Source of the DNA: CADEDH01 sp965262175
Lineage (GTDB): Bacteria; Actinomycetota; Acidimicrobiia; Acidimicrobiales; SZUA-35
DNA: 64,000 nt
Assembly (NCBI GenBank): GCA_965262175.1
Contig: CBDHES010000002.1
Span: 2,852,001-2,916,000 of the forward strand
Direction of reading: 5' to 3'
In this document: positions 1 through 8,108 of the stretch, piece after piece
Numbering within the stretch: the stretch's first letter is position 1
Layout of the letters: each line of letters starts with the position of its first letter
Program-made: the position numbers and the translations under genes
The notes under the pieces: generated by a model
The model's database searches: none
Seen by the model: the letters and a program-made list of their open reading frames with translations, nothing else
Told to the model about the DNA's origin: nothing

Positions 1-242
1 ACCAGGACGTCATCGACGACTTCGAAGAACTGAACAGTCTCTGGTTGCTCCAAGATGTCCATGGGCTGACTAGAGCCACGCGCGAAGATGACGTGATAGT
101 CCTCGGTGCAAGCTGGCGGATCTTCGAGAAAGCGCTCGGGATTCGCGCTAGTTGGGCCGGCGGGCTCTTGACCAAGCTCGGTGCAACCAACCAGGATAGA
201 TACACAAGCGACTGAAATGCATAGTAACCACTGCCTGCACAC
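1..242 (-). CDS. Putative lipoprotein, N-terminal part (runs off left edge)
   Basis: From a GTG at 240-242 this frame stays open for 80 codons to the window edge, so only the N-terminal part is seen. The product starts with a short basic segment, then a hydrophobic stretch and a lipobox LVGC at residues 17-20. That is a type II signal peptide, so the protein should be anchored to the outer face of the membrane. A Pro/Ala/Ser linker follows the Cys; the rest resembles no family I recognise. It lies on the island side of the tRNA-Ala junction at 1394-1441, so it is probably accessory DNA. No clear ribosome binding site; the start was chosen from the signal peptide. Confidence 0.5.
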   Translation of the reverse strand, partial: MCRQWLLCISVACVSILVGCTELGQEPAGPTSANPERFLEDPPACTEDYHVIFARGSSQPMDILEQPETVQFFEVVDDVL

Positions 243-410
243 GGTTGACCGCCCTGGCTCTGGATCTCTGGCGTCTAACGATTGTTGTCGAAATCGTACA
301 GTCAGTCTGAGCGGCCGGAGTAACGCTAGTTGCAGCAACTCATCAAGCAGACCCTGAGGGGCCCCTTCACTGGGACTGTTGCTTTGTGTGTGTAACCGGC
401 GCTTCGCGTT

Positions 411-1007
411 TCACCGGAGGTGACCGTGATGAGTAGGCCCCAGTTGGGGCGGCCGGCGTAGAGGAGCGCTCGGATCCGGTAGTTGCGGGATCGGCGGAAC
501 CCGAAGGCGACTCGCTTGACCCGCTTGATCAGGTTGTTGATCGCCTCGGTCGGACCGTTGGAGACGCGGCCGCGGTGCCAGGCGGCGATCGAGGTGCACC
601 AGCGCACGATGGTGCAGCCGAGCTGGTTGATTTCCGGCGGGCTCGGCAAGATCGGGCTCGTCGATGTCATAGTTGCCCCGGACGGTCTCCTTCGCATGCT
701 ACGCCGTGCGGACCTCGCCGTGGGGATCGCCGACGTCGAGCAACCCCACCAGCTTCGACCGTCCCTTCTCTCCGACACGTTCCTCGGCCTTCGCAAGGAG
801 CCGCCGGGATCGATAGAGCGGGTCGTCCTTGCGGCCACTATGCCCCCAGGGTGTCGTTCTGGACCCGGCGGCGGACCTCATCGAGACGCTGGTTCGCCAA
901 CTACCACTCGTGGAACGGATCTGCGACCTGGGTGGCGTCGAGCAGCATCGTGTCGAACGCGAGCCGCCACGGACCCGACAGGTCCACGTCAGACATCGCG
1001 AGTTCAC
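411..1007 (-). pseudogene. Decayed ISL3-family transposase
   Basis: Two reading frames on this strand carry pieces of one ISL3-type DDE transposase. The upstream frame (about 1007-699) has the block GRKDDPLYRSRRLL and ends at a stop right after a GEVRTA motif where the family normally continues. The downstream frame (about 620-411) carries the conserved C-terminal block with VSNGPTEAINNLIKR and RALLYAGRPNWGLL. At least one stop and one frameshift separate them, and the N-terminal half is missing, so the gene is dead. It sits inside the island that ends at 1394-1441. I could not define the ends of the insertion sequence. Confidence 0.8.
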
Positions 1008-1393
1008 AGGCCCCTGCTACCCGTCTGGGACCCTCATACGCCGCTCATCAGCGAGACACGACTACACAAAGGAGGTAAGCCTTGCATGTCAGTGCGCCGA
1101 TCTCGCATTGCTAGCGATCAGCTCGAACGACCTCGCTGGGGTCCTGCTGGAACGAGGGGAACTGGGGCCAGCCTTAACCCTCTGCGGGTCGCTCGTCGCG
1201 CGTACATCTATCTGTCTAGCCAGGATGAACTAGACCGCATGAACGACAACATGGCTATCGCATTTCGACTGACCGGCGAGCCCAGGATCGCAATGCCGGT
1301 TCGACTTCGAGCCATCCGGGGAACCCGACGGACGCCGGCGCGCTGCATCCCTGGTCACTGGCCCGCAGCGAATGCCCACGCACATGGTGTTGC
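1008..1393. other. No recognisable gene; island edge
   Basis: About 385 bases between the transposase remnant and the tRNA-Ala half. I see no open frame with convincing coding character and no integrase. Open frames on both strands here are short and overlap each other. The stretch is probably decayed island DNA. Confidence 0.4.
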
Positions 1394-1441
1394 CGCCTTG
1401 CATGCAGGAGGCCAGGGGTTCGATTCCCCTCAGCTCCACCA
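1394..1441 (+). other. Attachment-site scar: 3' half of tRNA-Ala(TGC)
   Basis: The bases match the 3' part of a tRNA-Ala gene: anticodon loop CTTGCAT (anticodon TGC), 3' anticodon stem GCAGG, a variable loop, a perfect 5-bp T stem around TTCGATT, the acceptor strand CAGCTCC, discriminator A and encoded CCA. Upstream of the anticodon loop the match stops: the D arm, 5' anticodon stem and 5' acceptor strand are absent. This is the expected product when an element inserts at the anticodon loop of a tRNA gene and restores the intact gene at its other end, which would lie left of the window. It marks the right border (attR) of the island. It is not a functional tRNA. Confidence 0.85.
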
Positions 1442-1486
1442 CCGACCCCCCTTGGTGATACAGCCACGGGACCCGATGCCCGAGCG

Positions 1487-1882
1487 CTACCCGGCGAGCT
1501 GGATGACGACGCCCTGGTCGCCGTCGGGGATGCGGTTGCGCTTCACGATGCCGCCAAGGATGCCGAGGAACTTGGTCACCTTGGTCATGACCCCGTACTT
1601 CGCGGTGATCCCCCGCCGGATCTCGTCGAGCTCACCGCCGGACACGAGGCTCGCCGTGGCCTCGACCGGCTCGGTTCCCGGCGTGGGGGTGCCCCGCATG
1701 TTGCAGGGCTGGACGGTCACCCGGCTGGTGTGGGCGAGCCGCTTCGCTTTGCCCGAGCCGGAGCTGGTCCAGAACACCAACCGGTCGGGACCGAGCGGGA
1801 CCGACCATACCGGCGTCGGGACCGGTGTGCCGTCTCGTCGGGAGGTCGTGAAGAGCAGGTACTTCTCGTCCTCGAGCGCCAT
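1487..1882 (-). CDS. PPOX-class F420/FMN-dependent oxidoreductase
   Basis: 131-residue split-barrel protein of the pyridoxamine-5'-phosphate-oxidase-like superfamily, of the small actinobacterial type usually annotated as PPOX-class F420-dependent enzyme. The start MALEDEKYLLFTTSRRDGTP followed by PTPVW is the typical first strand pair; the middle VTVQPCNMRG and the length also fit. Such enzymes bind F420 or FMN and reduce small substrates, but this one's substrate cannot be read from sequence. It lies 9 bp downstream of a TetR gene on the same strand, so the two very likely form one transcript controlled from the operator at 2604-2639. Confidence 0.85.
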   Translation of the reverse strand: MALEDEKYLLFTTSRRDGTPVPTPVWSVPLGPDRLVFWTSSGSGKAKRLAHTSRVTVQPCNMRGTPTPGTEPVEATASLVSGGELDEIRRGITAKYGVMTKVTKFLGILGGIVKRNRIPDGDQGVVIQLAG

Positions 1883-1891
1883 CGAGCGATG

Positions 1892-2569
1892 CTAGCCACC
1901 GGGGGTGCCCCGGGATGGGGGCTCGGCATCGGCGACCGATGCCCGCTCCAACGCTGCGTCGAAGCGGCGACGGCCCGGGGCGGTGAGGTTCGGACGGAGC
2001 AGGGCCAGGTGGTGGGCGGCGCCCCGATGCTGATCCTCGGGGCCGAGGTCGTCGCGGAGCTCCATCTCGTTGAGGTAGTCCATCCAGAAGCGACCGAGGA
2101 CCCAGAGCGCCCGGGTCAGCACGTCGATGTCGACGTCGACGTCACGCCGGAACAGACCTGCTTCGTCGATGCGCTCCAGGAGGCGACGTAGGGCGGCGTA
2201 GTCGTCGATCAGGACCTGATGGGGCGACTGGTGGTCGGGGCCGGGTTCGATCTGGGCGTCGTCGCGAAGGAGGAACCGGTACGTGGCCATCAGCTCCATC
2301 CCGAAACGGACGTGTCCGATGTAGTCGTCCTCGACGTCGCCCGGTCGGTGGCTCGCCGCCCGTTCCCCGATCCGTTCGGCGACGACCTGCTGGATCCTCG
2401 TGACGAGATCGCGTTTGGTCGGGAAGTGATAGGTGAGGTTCCCCTGCGAGATCTCGACCGCGGCGGCGATCTCGGCGAGGGTCGTCGCCGTGTAGCCCTT
2501 CTCGTTGAAGCGGCGGCGGGCCGCTTCGAGGATCTGGTCGGCGGTGCGGGGACGGGCCACCAGCCCCAC
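1892..2569 (-). CDS. TetR-family transcriptional regulator
   Basis: 225 residues. The N-terminal helix-turn-helix spans roughly residues 10-58: an ILEAARRRFNEKGY first helix, then a TTLAEIAAAVEIS recognition unit ending in GNLTYHFPTKRDL, the usual TetR signature. The C-terminal ligand domain is ordinary length. The start is GTG at 2567-2569; a second GTG at 2558-2560 has G-rich bases just upstream and is equally possible. It precedes the PPOX gene by 9 bp and is divergent from the SnoaL-like gene at 2664. The double palindrome between them probably lets it repress both directions, including its own transcription. Confidence 0.9.
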   Translation of the reverse strand: MGLVARPRTADQILEAARRRFNEKGYTATTLAEIAAAVEISQGNLTYHFPTKRDLVTRIQQVVAERIGERAASHRPGDVEDDYIGHVRFGMELMATYRFLLRDDAQIEPGPDHQSPHQVLIDDYAALRRLLERIDEAGLFRRDVDVDIDVLTRALWVLGRFWMDYLNEMELRDDLGPEDQHRGAAHHLALLRPNLTAPGRRRFDAALERASVADAEPPSRGTPGG

Positions 2570-2603
2570 CCTACCCCCGATGCGGAGCCCGATCTTGACG
2601 TTC

Positions 2604-2639
2604 TAGGTCACGTAACCTAAATTAGGTTCTGTAACCTAA
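2604..2639. promoter_or_regulatory. Double operator, probable TetR sites
   Basis: Two 16-bp imperfect palindromes of the form TAGGTY-N4-AACCTA occupy 2604-2619 and 2623-2638, their centres 19 bp apart. The second extends to TTAGGTT/AACCTAA (2622-2639). They lie in the divergent gap between the TetR gene (start 2569) and the SnoaL-like gene (start 2664). Binding by the adjacent TetR is inference; the symmetry is visible. Confidence 0.7.
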
Positions 2640-2663
2640 TCGGCCACCAGGAACGAGGCCCCA

Positions 2664-3161
2664 ATGCCCCCCACCAACCCAGCTACCGCCCTTGCCCCGA
2701 CCATCGAGGTCGCGCCGAAAGACCACTGGTCCGACGACGAGCGGCGCAACGTCGAACTGATCGCCGACTTCGTCCACCTGGCGATGAACACCCACGACTT
2801 CGCCCTGACCCGCGAGCGCTACGGCGCCAGCCGATACCTCCAGCACAGCCGTGGCATCCCCGACGGCGTGGAGGGCCTCGTCGGCTATCTGGAGAACCTG
2901 GTCGGCCGGTACCCCGGCTACTCCTACGACGTGAAGCACATTCACGCCGACGGCGAGTACGTGACCTTCCAGTCGCACGCCACGCTCAAGGAGAGCCACC
3001 GGGGCAACGATCGCAAGGGCCTCAACATCATCGACACGTGGCGGGTGGTGGACGGTCGAATCGCCGAGCACTGGGATGCGATTCAACCGCTCGACGTGCA
3101 GATGCGCCTGTTCGGGCTCCTCCTCGGCGGCCGAGCGCGAAACGCCAACCCGATCTTCTGA
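2664..3161 (+). CDS. SnoaL-like (NTF2-fold) protein
   Basis: 165 residues of the SnoaL/NTF2-like cone fold, in the group often labelled predicted SnoaL-like aldol condensation-catalysing enzyme. Supporting features are the helical start NVELIADFVHLAMNTHDF, a YLQHSRGIPDGVEGL segment, the strand pair VKHIHADGEYVTFQSHATL, and the end strand IIDTWRVVDGRIAEHWDAIQ. Members isomerise, hydrolyse or cyclise small hydrophobic molecules, or only bind them. The divergent TetR/PPOX pair and shared operator suggest a response to a small organic compound. A stem-loop overlaps its stop codon. Confidence 0.8.
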   Translation: MPPTNPATALAPTIEVAPKDHWSDDERRNVELIADFVHLAMNTHDFALTRERYGASRYLQHSRGIPDGVEGLVGYLENLVGRYPGYSYDVKHIHADGEYVTFQSHATLKESHRGNDRKGLNIIDTWRVVDGRIAEHWDAIQPLDVQMRLFGLLLGGRARNANPIF

Positions 3162-3181
3162 CCCCAGCGCGGGCTGGGGTC
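3160..3181 (+). terminator. Stem-loop terminator
   Basis: A perfect 9-bp stem GACCCCAGC/GCTGGGGTC around a GCGG loop starts inside the stop codon of the SnoaL-like gene. There is no T run after it, which is common in high-GC actinobacteria. Confidence 0.65.
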
Positions 3182-3234
3182 ACCGACCGGGCACTAAGGT
3201 CAGCAGTGGCCATTCGAACCGAGGGGAGCCAGTC

Positions 3235-3720
3235 GTGCGGGGTCGTCGCGTCGCAGCTATCTGCGCCCTGTTCGTCCTGTTGGGCTGGGGTGGGAACGCC
3301 TCGGTCGTCGCCTACGAGCGATTCGACTACGACTTCGGCTCCAAGGTCGACCTGGGGCGGCTGGCAATCGACATCATGTCCGTCGCCCCCGTCGACGTAG
3401 TCGGGGCCTTCTTCTCCTTCACCGGGATCGGCTTGGTCAACCTCGCCATGGTGGTCACCCTGATCGCAGTGGTGGGCATCGAGATCACCAGGCCTCGCCA
3501 TCGGGTCGGCATGTTGGCGACCGTCGCTGCGTTCGGTGCCCCGCTCGGGCTGGTCGCCCTGCTCGTGCTGGCCGAGACGATCCGCTTCGGCCCCGACGGC
3601 GAATGGCTGGCGGAGGGATGGCCGATCCTGGAGGTCTTCGCCATCTGGTCACTCGCCCTCGCCGTCTACCCGGTGGCGGTTGCCCGGGAAGCGCAGACCG
3701 TGAGCTCCGATCGCGGCTGA
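3235..3720 (+). CDS. Small four-helix membrane protein, unknown
   Basis: 161 residues from a GTG at 3235, preceded at good distance by GAGGGGAG (about 3221-3228). Hydrophobic stretches near residues 5-25, 58-82, 90-115 and 130-150 suggest four membrane helices, with a soluble loop between helices 1 and 2 containing the charged run YERFDYDFGSKVD. I do not recognise the family. It stands alone between a terminator on its left and a bidirectional terminator on its right, facing the membrane gene at 3793-4797. Confidence 0.65.
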   Translation: MRGRRVAAICALFVLLGWGGNASVVAYERFDYDFGSKVDLGRLAIDIMSVAPVDVVGAFFSFTGIGLVNLAMVVTLIAVVGIEITRPRHRVGMLATVAAFGAPLGLVALLVLAETIRFGPDGEWLAEGWPILEVFAIWSLALAVYPVAVAREAQTVSSDRG

Positions 3721-3777
3721 GAGCCGGCCCACCCGACCGGCTCGTCGCCCCGTCGGCCGATCGGCTGGCCGACGGGG
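3721..3777. terminator. Bidirectional terminator pair
   Basis: Two hairpins lie between convergent genes. The first pairs GAGCCGG (3721-3727) with CCGGCTC (3737-3743). The second is an 11-bp perfect stem CCCCGTCGGCC (3748-3758) with GGCCGACGGGG (3767-3777) and an 8-base loop. Their position between the gene ends at 3720 (+) and 3793 (-) fits termination from both sides. Confidence 0.7.
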
Positions 3778-3792
3778 AACCATCCGAACGAG

Positions 3793-4797
3793 TCAGCCGG
3801 TCACGGCGTAGTCGGGGACCGGGACGCCGGGGGCAGGGACGTCGGCGGCCACAGCGAGGCGTTGCGGCCGGCGGAAGAGGACGAGCGAGGCCAACACCGC
3901 CGGTACCGCCACCAGGACGGCGACCATGGCCCACGTGAAGGCGTCGGGCGCCACCACCGGCTGGCCCCGCTGGGCCTGGACGAAGGCCGTGACGAACGCC
4001 CCGCCGTAGGCCACCGTGGCCAGTCCGACCACGAGGCGCTGCTGCCGGTCCCCCATCGGGCGGCCCGCCCGCCGCGACGCGGCGGCGACGGCCAACACGC
4101 CGAGCGCGACCGCAGGAAGGACCTGGAGGGCGTGGAGCCCGATGAAGTGGGCCACCCGGAGATCGCCGAACTCCGTCGACCAGCCCAGGAGCGGCACGCC
4201 AGGACCGCCGTCGGGACCGCCGACGGCATGGCCGCCGACCGTGCCCGACCCGGACTCGATCTGCCCCTCCTTGGGGCCGGTCATCGAGAAGCCGCTGACC
4301 GCCCCGACCAGCATCAGGAAGACCCCCGCCTTCATCGCCATCGACAACGCCGGGGGCCCCAGATCGCGGCGGGCGATCACCAACCCGGCGACCAGCGTGA
4401 CGACCGCGAACACGCCAACGCCGGCCGCCATGGCCTGGAAGATCGCACCATCGATGGCGGTCGAGGAGTTGAAGTGGGACGCGACCCCTCGGAACGCCTG
4501 GAGCGTGATGAGCACGGTCTCGAGGATCATCGACCAGCCGAGGGCGGCCAACATGAGCCGCAGCGTCCGACCCCGGGACGGGACCCGAGAGAAGATCCAC
4601 AGGAGCGCTGGTGCGAAGGCGAGGAACGACAGGGCGAACTTGATCGGCTTGTTCCAGATCGGTGCCCCATTGACCACCGTGGCATCGACCAAGCCCATGA
4701 CGAGCGCCACCGGAAGGACGACGGCGTTGACGATGAAGAGGAGGGTGATGGCCGGGCTGACGCGCCAGGCCGCTCCGATGAGCTGCTTCGCGGTCAC
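3793..4797 (-). CDS. Polytopic membrane protein, unknown
   Basis: 334 residues with about eight or nine hydrophobic helices spread over the whole length. A soluble Gly-rich loop near residues 170-200 contains EGQIESGSGTVGG. The start is a GTG at 4795-4797 overlapping the TGA of the DUF2834 gene by GTGA, so the two are translationally coupled. No catalytic motif is evident and I cannot name a transport substrate. The operon is divergent from a TetR gene across a palindromic operator, which suggests regulated expression of a two-protein membrane system. Confidence 0.7.
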   Translation of the reverse strand: MTAKQLIGAAWRVSPAITLLFIVNAVVLPVALVMGLVDATVVNGAPIWNKPIKFALSFLAFAPALLWIFSRVPSRGRTLRLMLAALGWSMILETVLITLQAFRGVASHFNSSTAIDGAIFQAMAAGVGVFAVVTLVAGLVIARRDLGPPALSMAMKAGVFLMLVGAVSGFSMTGPKEGQIESGSGTVGGHAVGGPDGGPGVPLLGWSTEFGDLRVAHFIGLHALQVLPAVALGVLAVAAASRRAGRPMGDRQQRLVVGLATVAYGGAFVTAFVQAQRGQPVVAPDAFTWAMVAVLVAVPAVLASLVLFRRPQRLAVAADVPAPGVPVPDYAVTG

Positions 4798-5141
4798 GCC
4801 GCCACCCCCTGCACGACGCCGACGGTGATCTCGTCGCTGCGGTGGAGCCGGCGGTGGCGAAGGGCGAGGAACAACGGGAATGCCCAGGCGATGGCGACCA
4901 GGAAGCCGAGCGGGACCAGCAACCAGACCGACCGCATCCCGAGCCGACCGCCCTCGACGACCATGAAGATCGAGGCGACGACGGCGACGATCAGCAGGTC
5001 GATCGCCGCCGACGACGCCGCGTCGTTGGCGAACCAGGCCTGCAGGTAGCCGTCGCCGGTCTCGGCGGCGAAGAAGCTGAGGTTGAAGTACCAGGTTCCG
5101 ATGAGCCCGGCCAGAGAGAACAACAGGTAGACGACGAACAC
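4794..5141 (-). CDS. DUF2834-family membrane protein
   Basis: 115 residues with three hydrophobic helices. The start MFVVYLLFSLAGLIGTWYFN and the later IDLLIVAVVASIFMVVEGGRLGMR block match the DUF2834 pattern as I know it. Function is unknown. It is the first gene of a two-gene operon, coupled by GTGA to the larger membrane protein downstream. The promoter lies in the gap holding the operator at 5164-5206, shared with the divergent TetR gene. Confidence 0.75.
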   Translation of the reverse strand: MFVVYLLFSLAGLIGTWYFNLSFFAAETGDGYLQAWFANDAASSAAIDLLIVAVVASIFMVVEGGRLGMRSVWLLVPLGFLVAIAWAFPLFLALRHRRLHRSDEITVGVVQGVAA

Positions 5142-5163
5142 GAGCGACCTCCGAGGATCTGTG

Positions 5164-5206
5164 GTGAACGGTGTTCACCAACTACGATAGAGAACACCGT
5201 TCACCA
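5164..5206. promoter_or_regulatory. Tandem palindromic operator
   Basis: Site 1 is the perfect palindrome GGTGAAC-N3-GTTCACC at 5164-5180. Site 2 (5190-5206) has the right half GTTCACC intact and a degraded left half, with a GAAC-N3-GTTC core. Both lie between the DUF2834 operon and the TetR gene that starts at 5224, where that regulator most likely binds. Confidence 0.7.
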
Positions 5207-5223
5207 ACACAAGGGGATTGTCG

Positions 5224-5919
5224 ATGACGACGAGCACGAGAGGCCGCCTGAGCGTGCCCGTCCTGGTTGCTGCGGCTCGGAACCTGCTGGTCACCGGCGG
5301 GCCGGCGGCGGTCGCCATCCGCGAACTGGCCCGAGAGATCGGGGTGGCACCATCCGCCCTCTACAAGCACGTATCGAACCGGTCCGAACTGATCACCCTC
5401 CTCGTCGCCGAGCTGTACGACGAGTTGGCCACCGCCTGCGAGGCCGCCCGAGACGCCCAACCGGTCGAGCATCATCGGGCTCGGATGGCTGCGGCGGCCG
5501 AAGCGGTGCGGGCCTGGGCGGCGGCCCATCCCGCCGAGTTCGACCTGCTGTTCGGCTACCCGCTCCCCGAATACCAGGCACCCGACGACGGCCCGACCGC
5601 CCGTGCCGGGATGCGATTCGGAGCGGTGTTCCTGGCGATCTTCGGCGCCGCCCAGGAGGCCGACCGGCTCCGCCTGCCTCTCCTCGACGACCTGCCCCCC
5701 GCCCTCACCGAACAGGTGATGCGACGAGCCGACGCCCCAGGGGCGGATGCCCTCCGCCCCGAGACGGTGTTCCTCGCCACGATGAGCTACCAGCGCATGC
5801 TCGGGCTGGTCATCGTCGAGACCACCGGACAGCTGACCTGGGCACTCACCGACCCGGGTTCGCTCACCCGGATGCAGCTTGCCCAGCTGGCCGACGATCT
5901 GTTCACCCCAGGCCCCTGA
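5224..5919 (+). CDS. TetR-family regulator
   Basis: 231 residues. A helix-turn-helix covers roughly residues 8-55, with AVAIRELAREIGVAPSALY and the KHVSNRSELITLL tail characteristic of TetR proteins. The C-terminal half (from about residue 85) looks like the WHG-type ligand domain, with AAAHPAEFDLLFGYPLPEY. The start is ATG 5224: AAGGGGA lies about 6 bases upstream, whereas a TTG at 5218 would be too close to it. It is divergent from the DUF2834 operon, with two operator copies between, and 14 bp upstream of the dehydrogenase gene. Confidence 0.9.
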   Translation: MTTSTRGRLSVPVLVAAARNLLVTGGPAAVAIRELAREIGVAPSALYKHVSNRSELITLLVAELYDELATACEAARDAQPVEHHRARMAAAAEAVRAWAAAHPAEFDLLFGYPLPEYQAPDDGPTARAGMRFGAVFLAIFGAAQEADRLRLPLLDDLPPALTEQVMRRADAPGADALRPETVFLATMSYQRMLGLVIVETTGQLTWALTDPGSLTRMQLAQLADDLFTPGP

Positions 5920-5933
5920 CCTATCCTGCGGCG

Positions 5934-6734
5934 ATGGATCTGCAGCTGGGGGACCGACGGGCACTGGTGACCGGTGGGAGCAAGGGCATCGGCAAGGCCG
6001 TGGCCCGGGCCCTGACCCAGGAGGGCGTCGACGTCGCCATCGCCGCCCGGACCCGCTCCGAGCTGGAGACCACCGCCGCCGAGTTGGCCGCCGAGAGCGG
6101 CCGCCGGGTGGTCCCGGTCGTGATGGACACCGGTCTCGACGAGTCGGTTGCGGCCGGCGTGGCGGCGGCCACCGAGGCCCTCGGCGGCCTCGACATCCTG
6201 GTCAACTCCGCCGCCCAACCGATGGGACAGGCCACCCCGCCCAAGCTGGCCGACATCACCGATGAGCTGTTCTGGGGCGACGTCAACGTGAAGGTGATGG
6301 GCTATCTCCGGTGCGCCCGGGAGGTGGCGCCACAGATGTGCGACCGGGGCTGGGGTCGGATCATCAACGTCTCCGGCCTCGGGGCCCGGACGGTCGGCTC
6401 GGCCATCGGCTCGGCCCGCAACGTGGCGGTTGCCGCCATGACCAAGAACCTCGCCGACGAGCTGGGCCCACTCGGCGTCAACGTGACCGTCGTCCATCCC
6501 GGGCTGACCCGCACCGAGGCGACCCCCGGGGTGGTGGCGGCCCGGGCGGCGGCGGCCGGGGTCGATGAGTCGGTCGTCGAGGCTCAGTTGGCCCGGACGA
6601 GCTCGGTCGGCAAGGTCATCGATGCCGACGAGGTGGCGTGGGTCGTGACGTTCCTCGCGTCGCCCCGGTCGATCGCCATCAACGGCGATGCCATCGCCTG
6701 TGGCGGTGGCCAGCCGGGCGTGATCCACTACTGA
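5934..6734 (+). CDS. SDR-family protein lacking the catalytic YxxxK
   Basis: 266 residues of classical short-chain dehydrogenase layout. The cofactor motif TGGSKGIGKAVA is near residue 14 and NSAAQ stands where NNAG is usual. The conserved Ser strand IINVSG and the C-terminal GGGQPGVIHY end are present. Where family members have YxxxK, the aligned segment reads GSARN, so the catalytic Tyr and Lys appear to be Gly and Asn. Actinobacteria contain other SDR-like proteins with an SARN segment here. It may bind cofactor without classical dehydrogenase chemistry or use other residues. It starts 14 bp after the TetR gene and may be co-transcribed with it. Confidence 0.85.
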   Translation: MDLQLGDRRALVTGGSKGIGKAVARALTQEGVDVAIAARTRSELETTAAELAAESGRRVVPVVMDTGLDESVAAGVAAATEALGGLDILVNSAAQPMGQATPPKLADITDELFWGDVNVKVMGYLRCAREVAPQMCDRGWGRIINVSGLGARTVGSAIGSARNVAVAAMTKNLADELGPLGVNVTVVHPGLTRTEATPGVVAARAAAAGVDESVVEAQLARTSSVGKVIDADEVAWVVTFLASPRSIAINGDAIACGGGQPGVIHY

Positions 6735-6791
6735 GCACCCGGGGCCGGCCACGGCGCCCCGTGAGGACGGTGTGGGGCGAGGCTCGGTTCG

Positions 6792-8090
6792 TCAGCCCGG
6801 TGTGAGGTAGAGCTGGATGGGCCCCCGGAGGGCCATGTCGCGACGCCAGATGATGCGGTCGCGGTCGATCGTGTAGTCGCCCAGGGCGTCGACGAGGGCC
6901 CGGAGTCCGATGCGGAGCTCGGTCCGGGCCAGGGCGTGCCCGAGGCAGTGGTGGGCTCCGTGACCGAAGGTGATCGGTCGGGGATCGGGCCGATCGAGGA
7001 CGAGCTGGTCGGGCCGATCCCACCGGCCCGGGTCCCGGTTGCCGGCCGGGACCATCACCGCGACGTTGGAACCGGCCGGGATCGTCTGGCCGGCCAGCTC
7101 GATGTCGGAGGTGGCGAACCGTTGGCCGAGGCCGATCGGTCCGTCGTAGCGCAGCAGCTCTTCAACCGCGTTCGGCCACAGATCGGGGTTGTCCCGGACC
7201 AGGGATCGCTGGTCGGGGAAGTCGGCTAGCGCCACCAGGGCGTTGCCGAGCTGGCTCGACGTGGTGTCCATCCCGGCGAAGAACAGGAGGCCGACGTTGG
7301 CCACCAACTCATCCCGGGTGAGCCGGTCGCCCTCATCCTCCGCCTGGACCAGGGCGGTGATCAGATCGTCGGCCGGCTCCGCCCGTCGCAGGTCGGCCAG
7401 CTCCAGCACGTAGCTCCGGAACTCGGCGACGGCGTCATCGACGTCACGATGGTCCCACCGTTCGAACGGGTTGAGGAACTGGGTCAGCCGGGGCACGAGG
7501 GCCTGGGCCCACGACCACCGCTCCGACGGCATGCCCAACATGGCGCCGATCACGTTGACCGGGAGCCGACGATTGAAGGCGCTGACGATCTCGATCGGAC
7601 CGCTGGCGGGCAGCTCGGCGATGAGCTCGTCGGCCAGGCCGGCGATCGAGGATTCGAGCTCGACGACACGGCGGACGGTGAACGCCCGATTGACCAGCCG
7701 GCGGAGGCGCCCATGATCCGGTGGATCCTGGACCAGCATCCAGTCGAGGAAGAACGAGCGGGTCTCCTCCCGGAGCTGCGAGTACGGACGTACCCCCATC
7801 AGGTCGGCGAACTGTTGCCGGGAGCTGGCGCCGGGATGGTTCAGCACCTCCTGGACCTCGTCGTGGCCCATCACGAACCACAACTGGTAGAGGCCCCGGT
7901 AGACCACCGGACCCTCGGCCCTCATGGTCTCCAGCATCGGGTACGGGTTCTCGTAGCGTTCGTCTCCGAACGGGTTGCCCCATCGGTCCCGCCCGAACAG
8001 GGCATTGGCCAGCTTGGGCCGAGTGAAGATCTGGCGCATCACCGGGATGAGCACCTTGTTGACCGTCGCCGGGCTCGGACTCAGATCCAT
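6792..8090 (-). CDS. Cytochrome P450
   Basis: 432 residues, normal for a soluble bacterial P450. The heme-binding loop FGHGAHHCLG (Cys ligand) is near residue 380. The I-helix AGMDTT is near residue 268 and the K-helix ExxR is in EELLRY. These monooxygenases use O2 and two electrons from a ferredoxin/reductase pair, and no such partner is adjacent. The substrate cannot be inferred. The gene is preceded by a perfect 13-bp inverted repeat 19 bp upstream of the ATG, so it is probably repressed by a regulator encoded elsewhere. Confidence 0.95.
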   Translation of the reverse strand: MDLSPSPATVNKVLIPVMRQIFTRPKLANALFGRDRWGNPFGDERYENPYPMLETMRAEGPVVYRGLYQLWFVMGHDEVQEVLNHPGASSRQQFADLMGVRPYSQLREETRSFFLDWMLVQDPPDHGRLRRLVNRAFTVRRVVELESSIAGLADELIAELPASGPIEIVSAFNRRLPVNVIGAMLGMPSERWSWAQALVPRLTQFLNPFERWDHRDVDDAVAEFRSYVLELADLRRAEPADDLITALVQAEDEGDRLTRDELVANVGLLFFAGMDTTSSQLGNALVALADFPDQRSLVRDNPDLWPNAVEELLRYDGPIGLGQRFATSDIELAGQTIPAGSNVAVMVPAGNRDPGRWDRPDQLVLDRPDPRPITFGHGAHHCLGHALARTELRIGLRALVDALGDYTIDRDRIIWRRDMALRGPIQLYLTPG

Positions 8091-8108
8091 GTTGTTCCCC
8101 CCACGCTC

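Noticed and set aside
1230..1442. Minus-strand frame starting with a VELRGIEPLASC-like peptide
   Set aside because: This peptide arises from translating the 3' half of a tRNA gene in reverse, a familiar annotation artefact.
4842..5933. Long + strand frame leading into the SDR gene
   Set aside because: It overlaps DUF2834 and the TetR gene in other frames and has low-complexity Arg/Pro/Asp content; the SDR start at 5934 is supported by family alignment.
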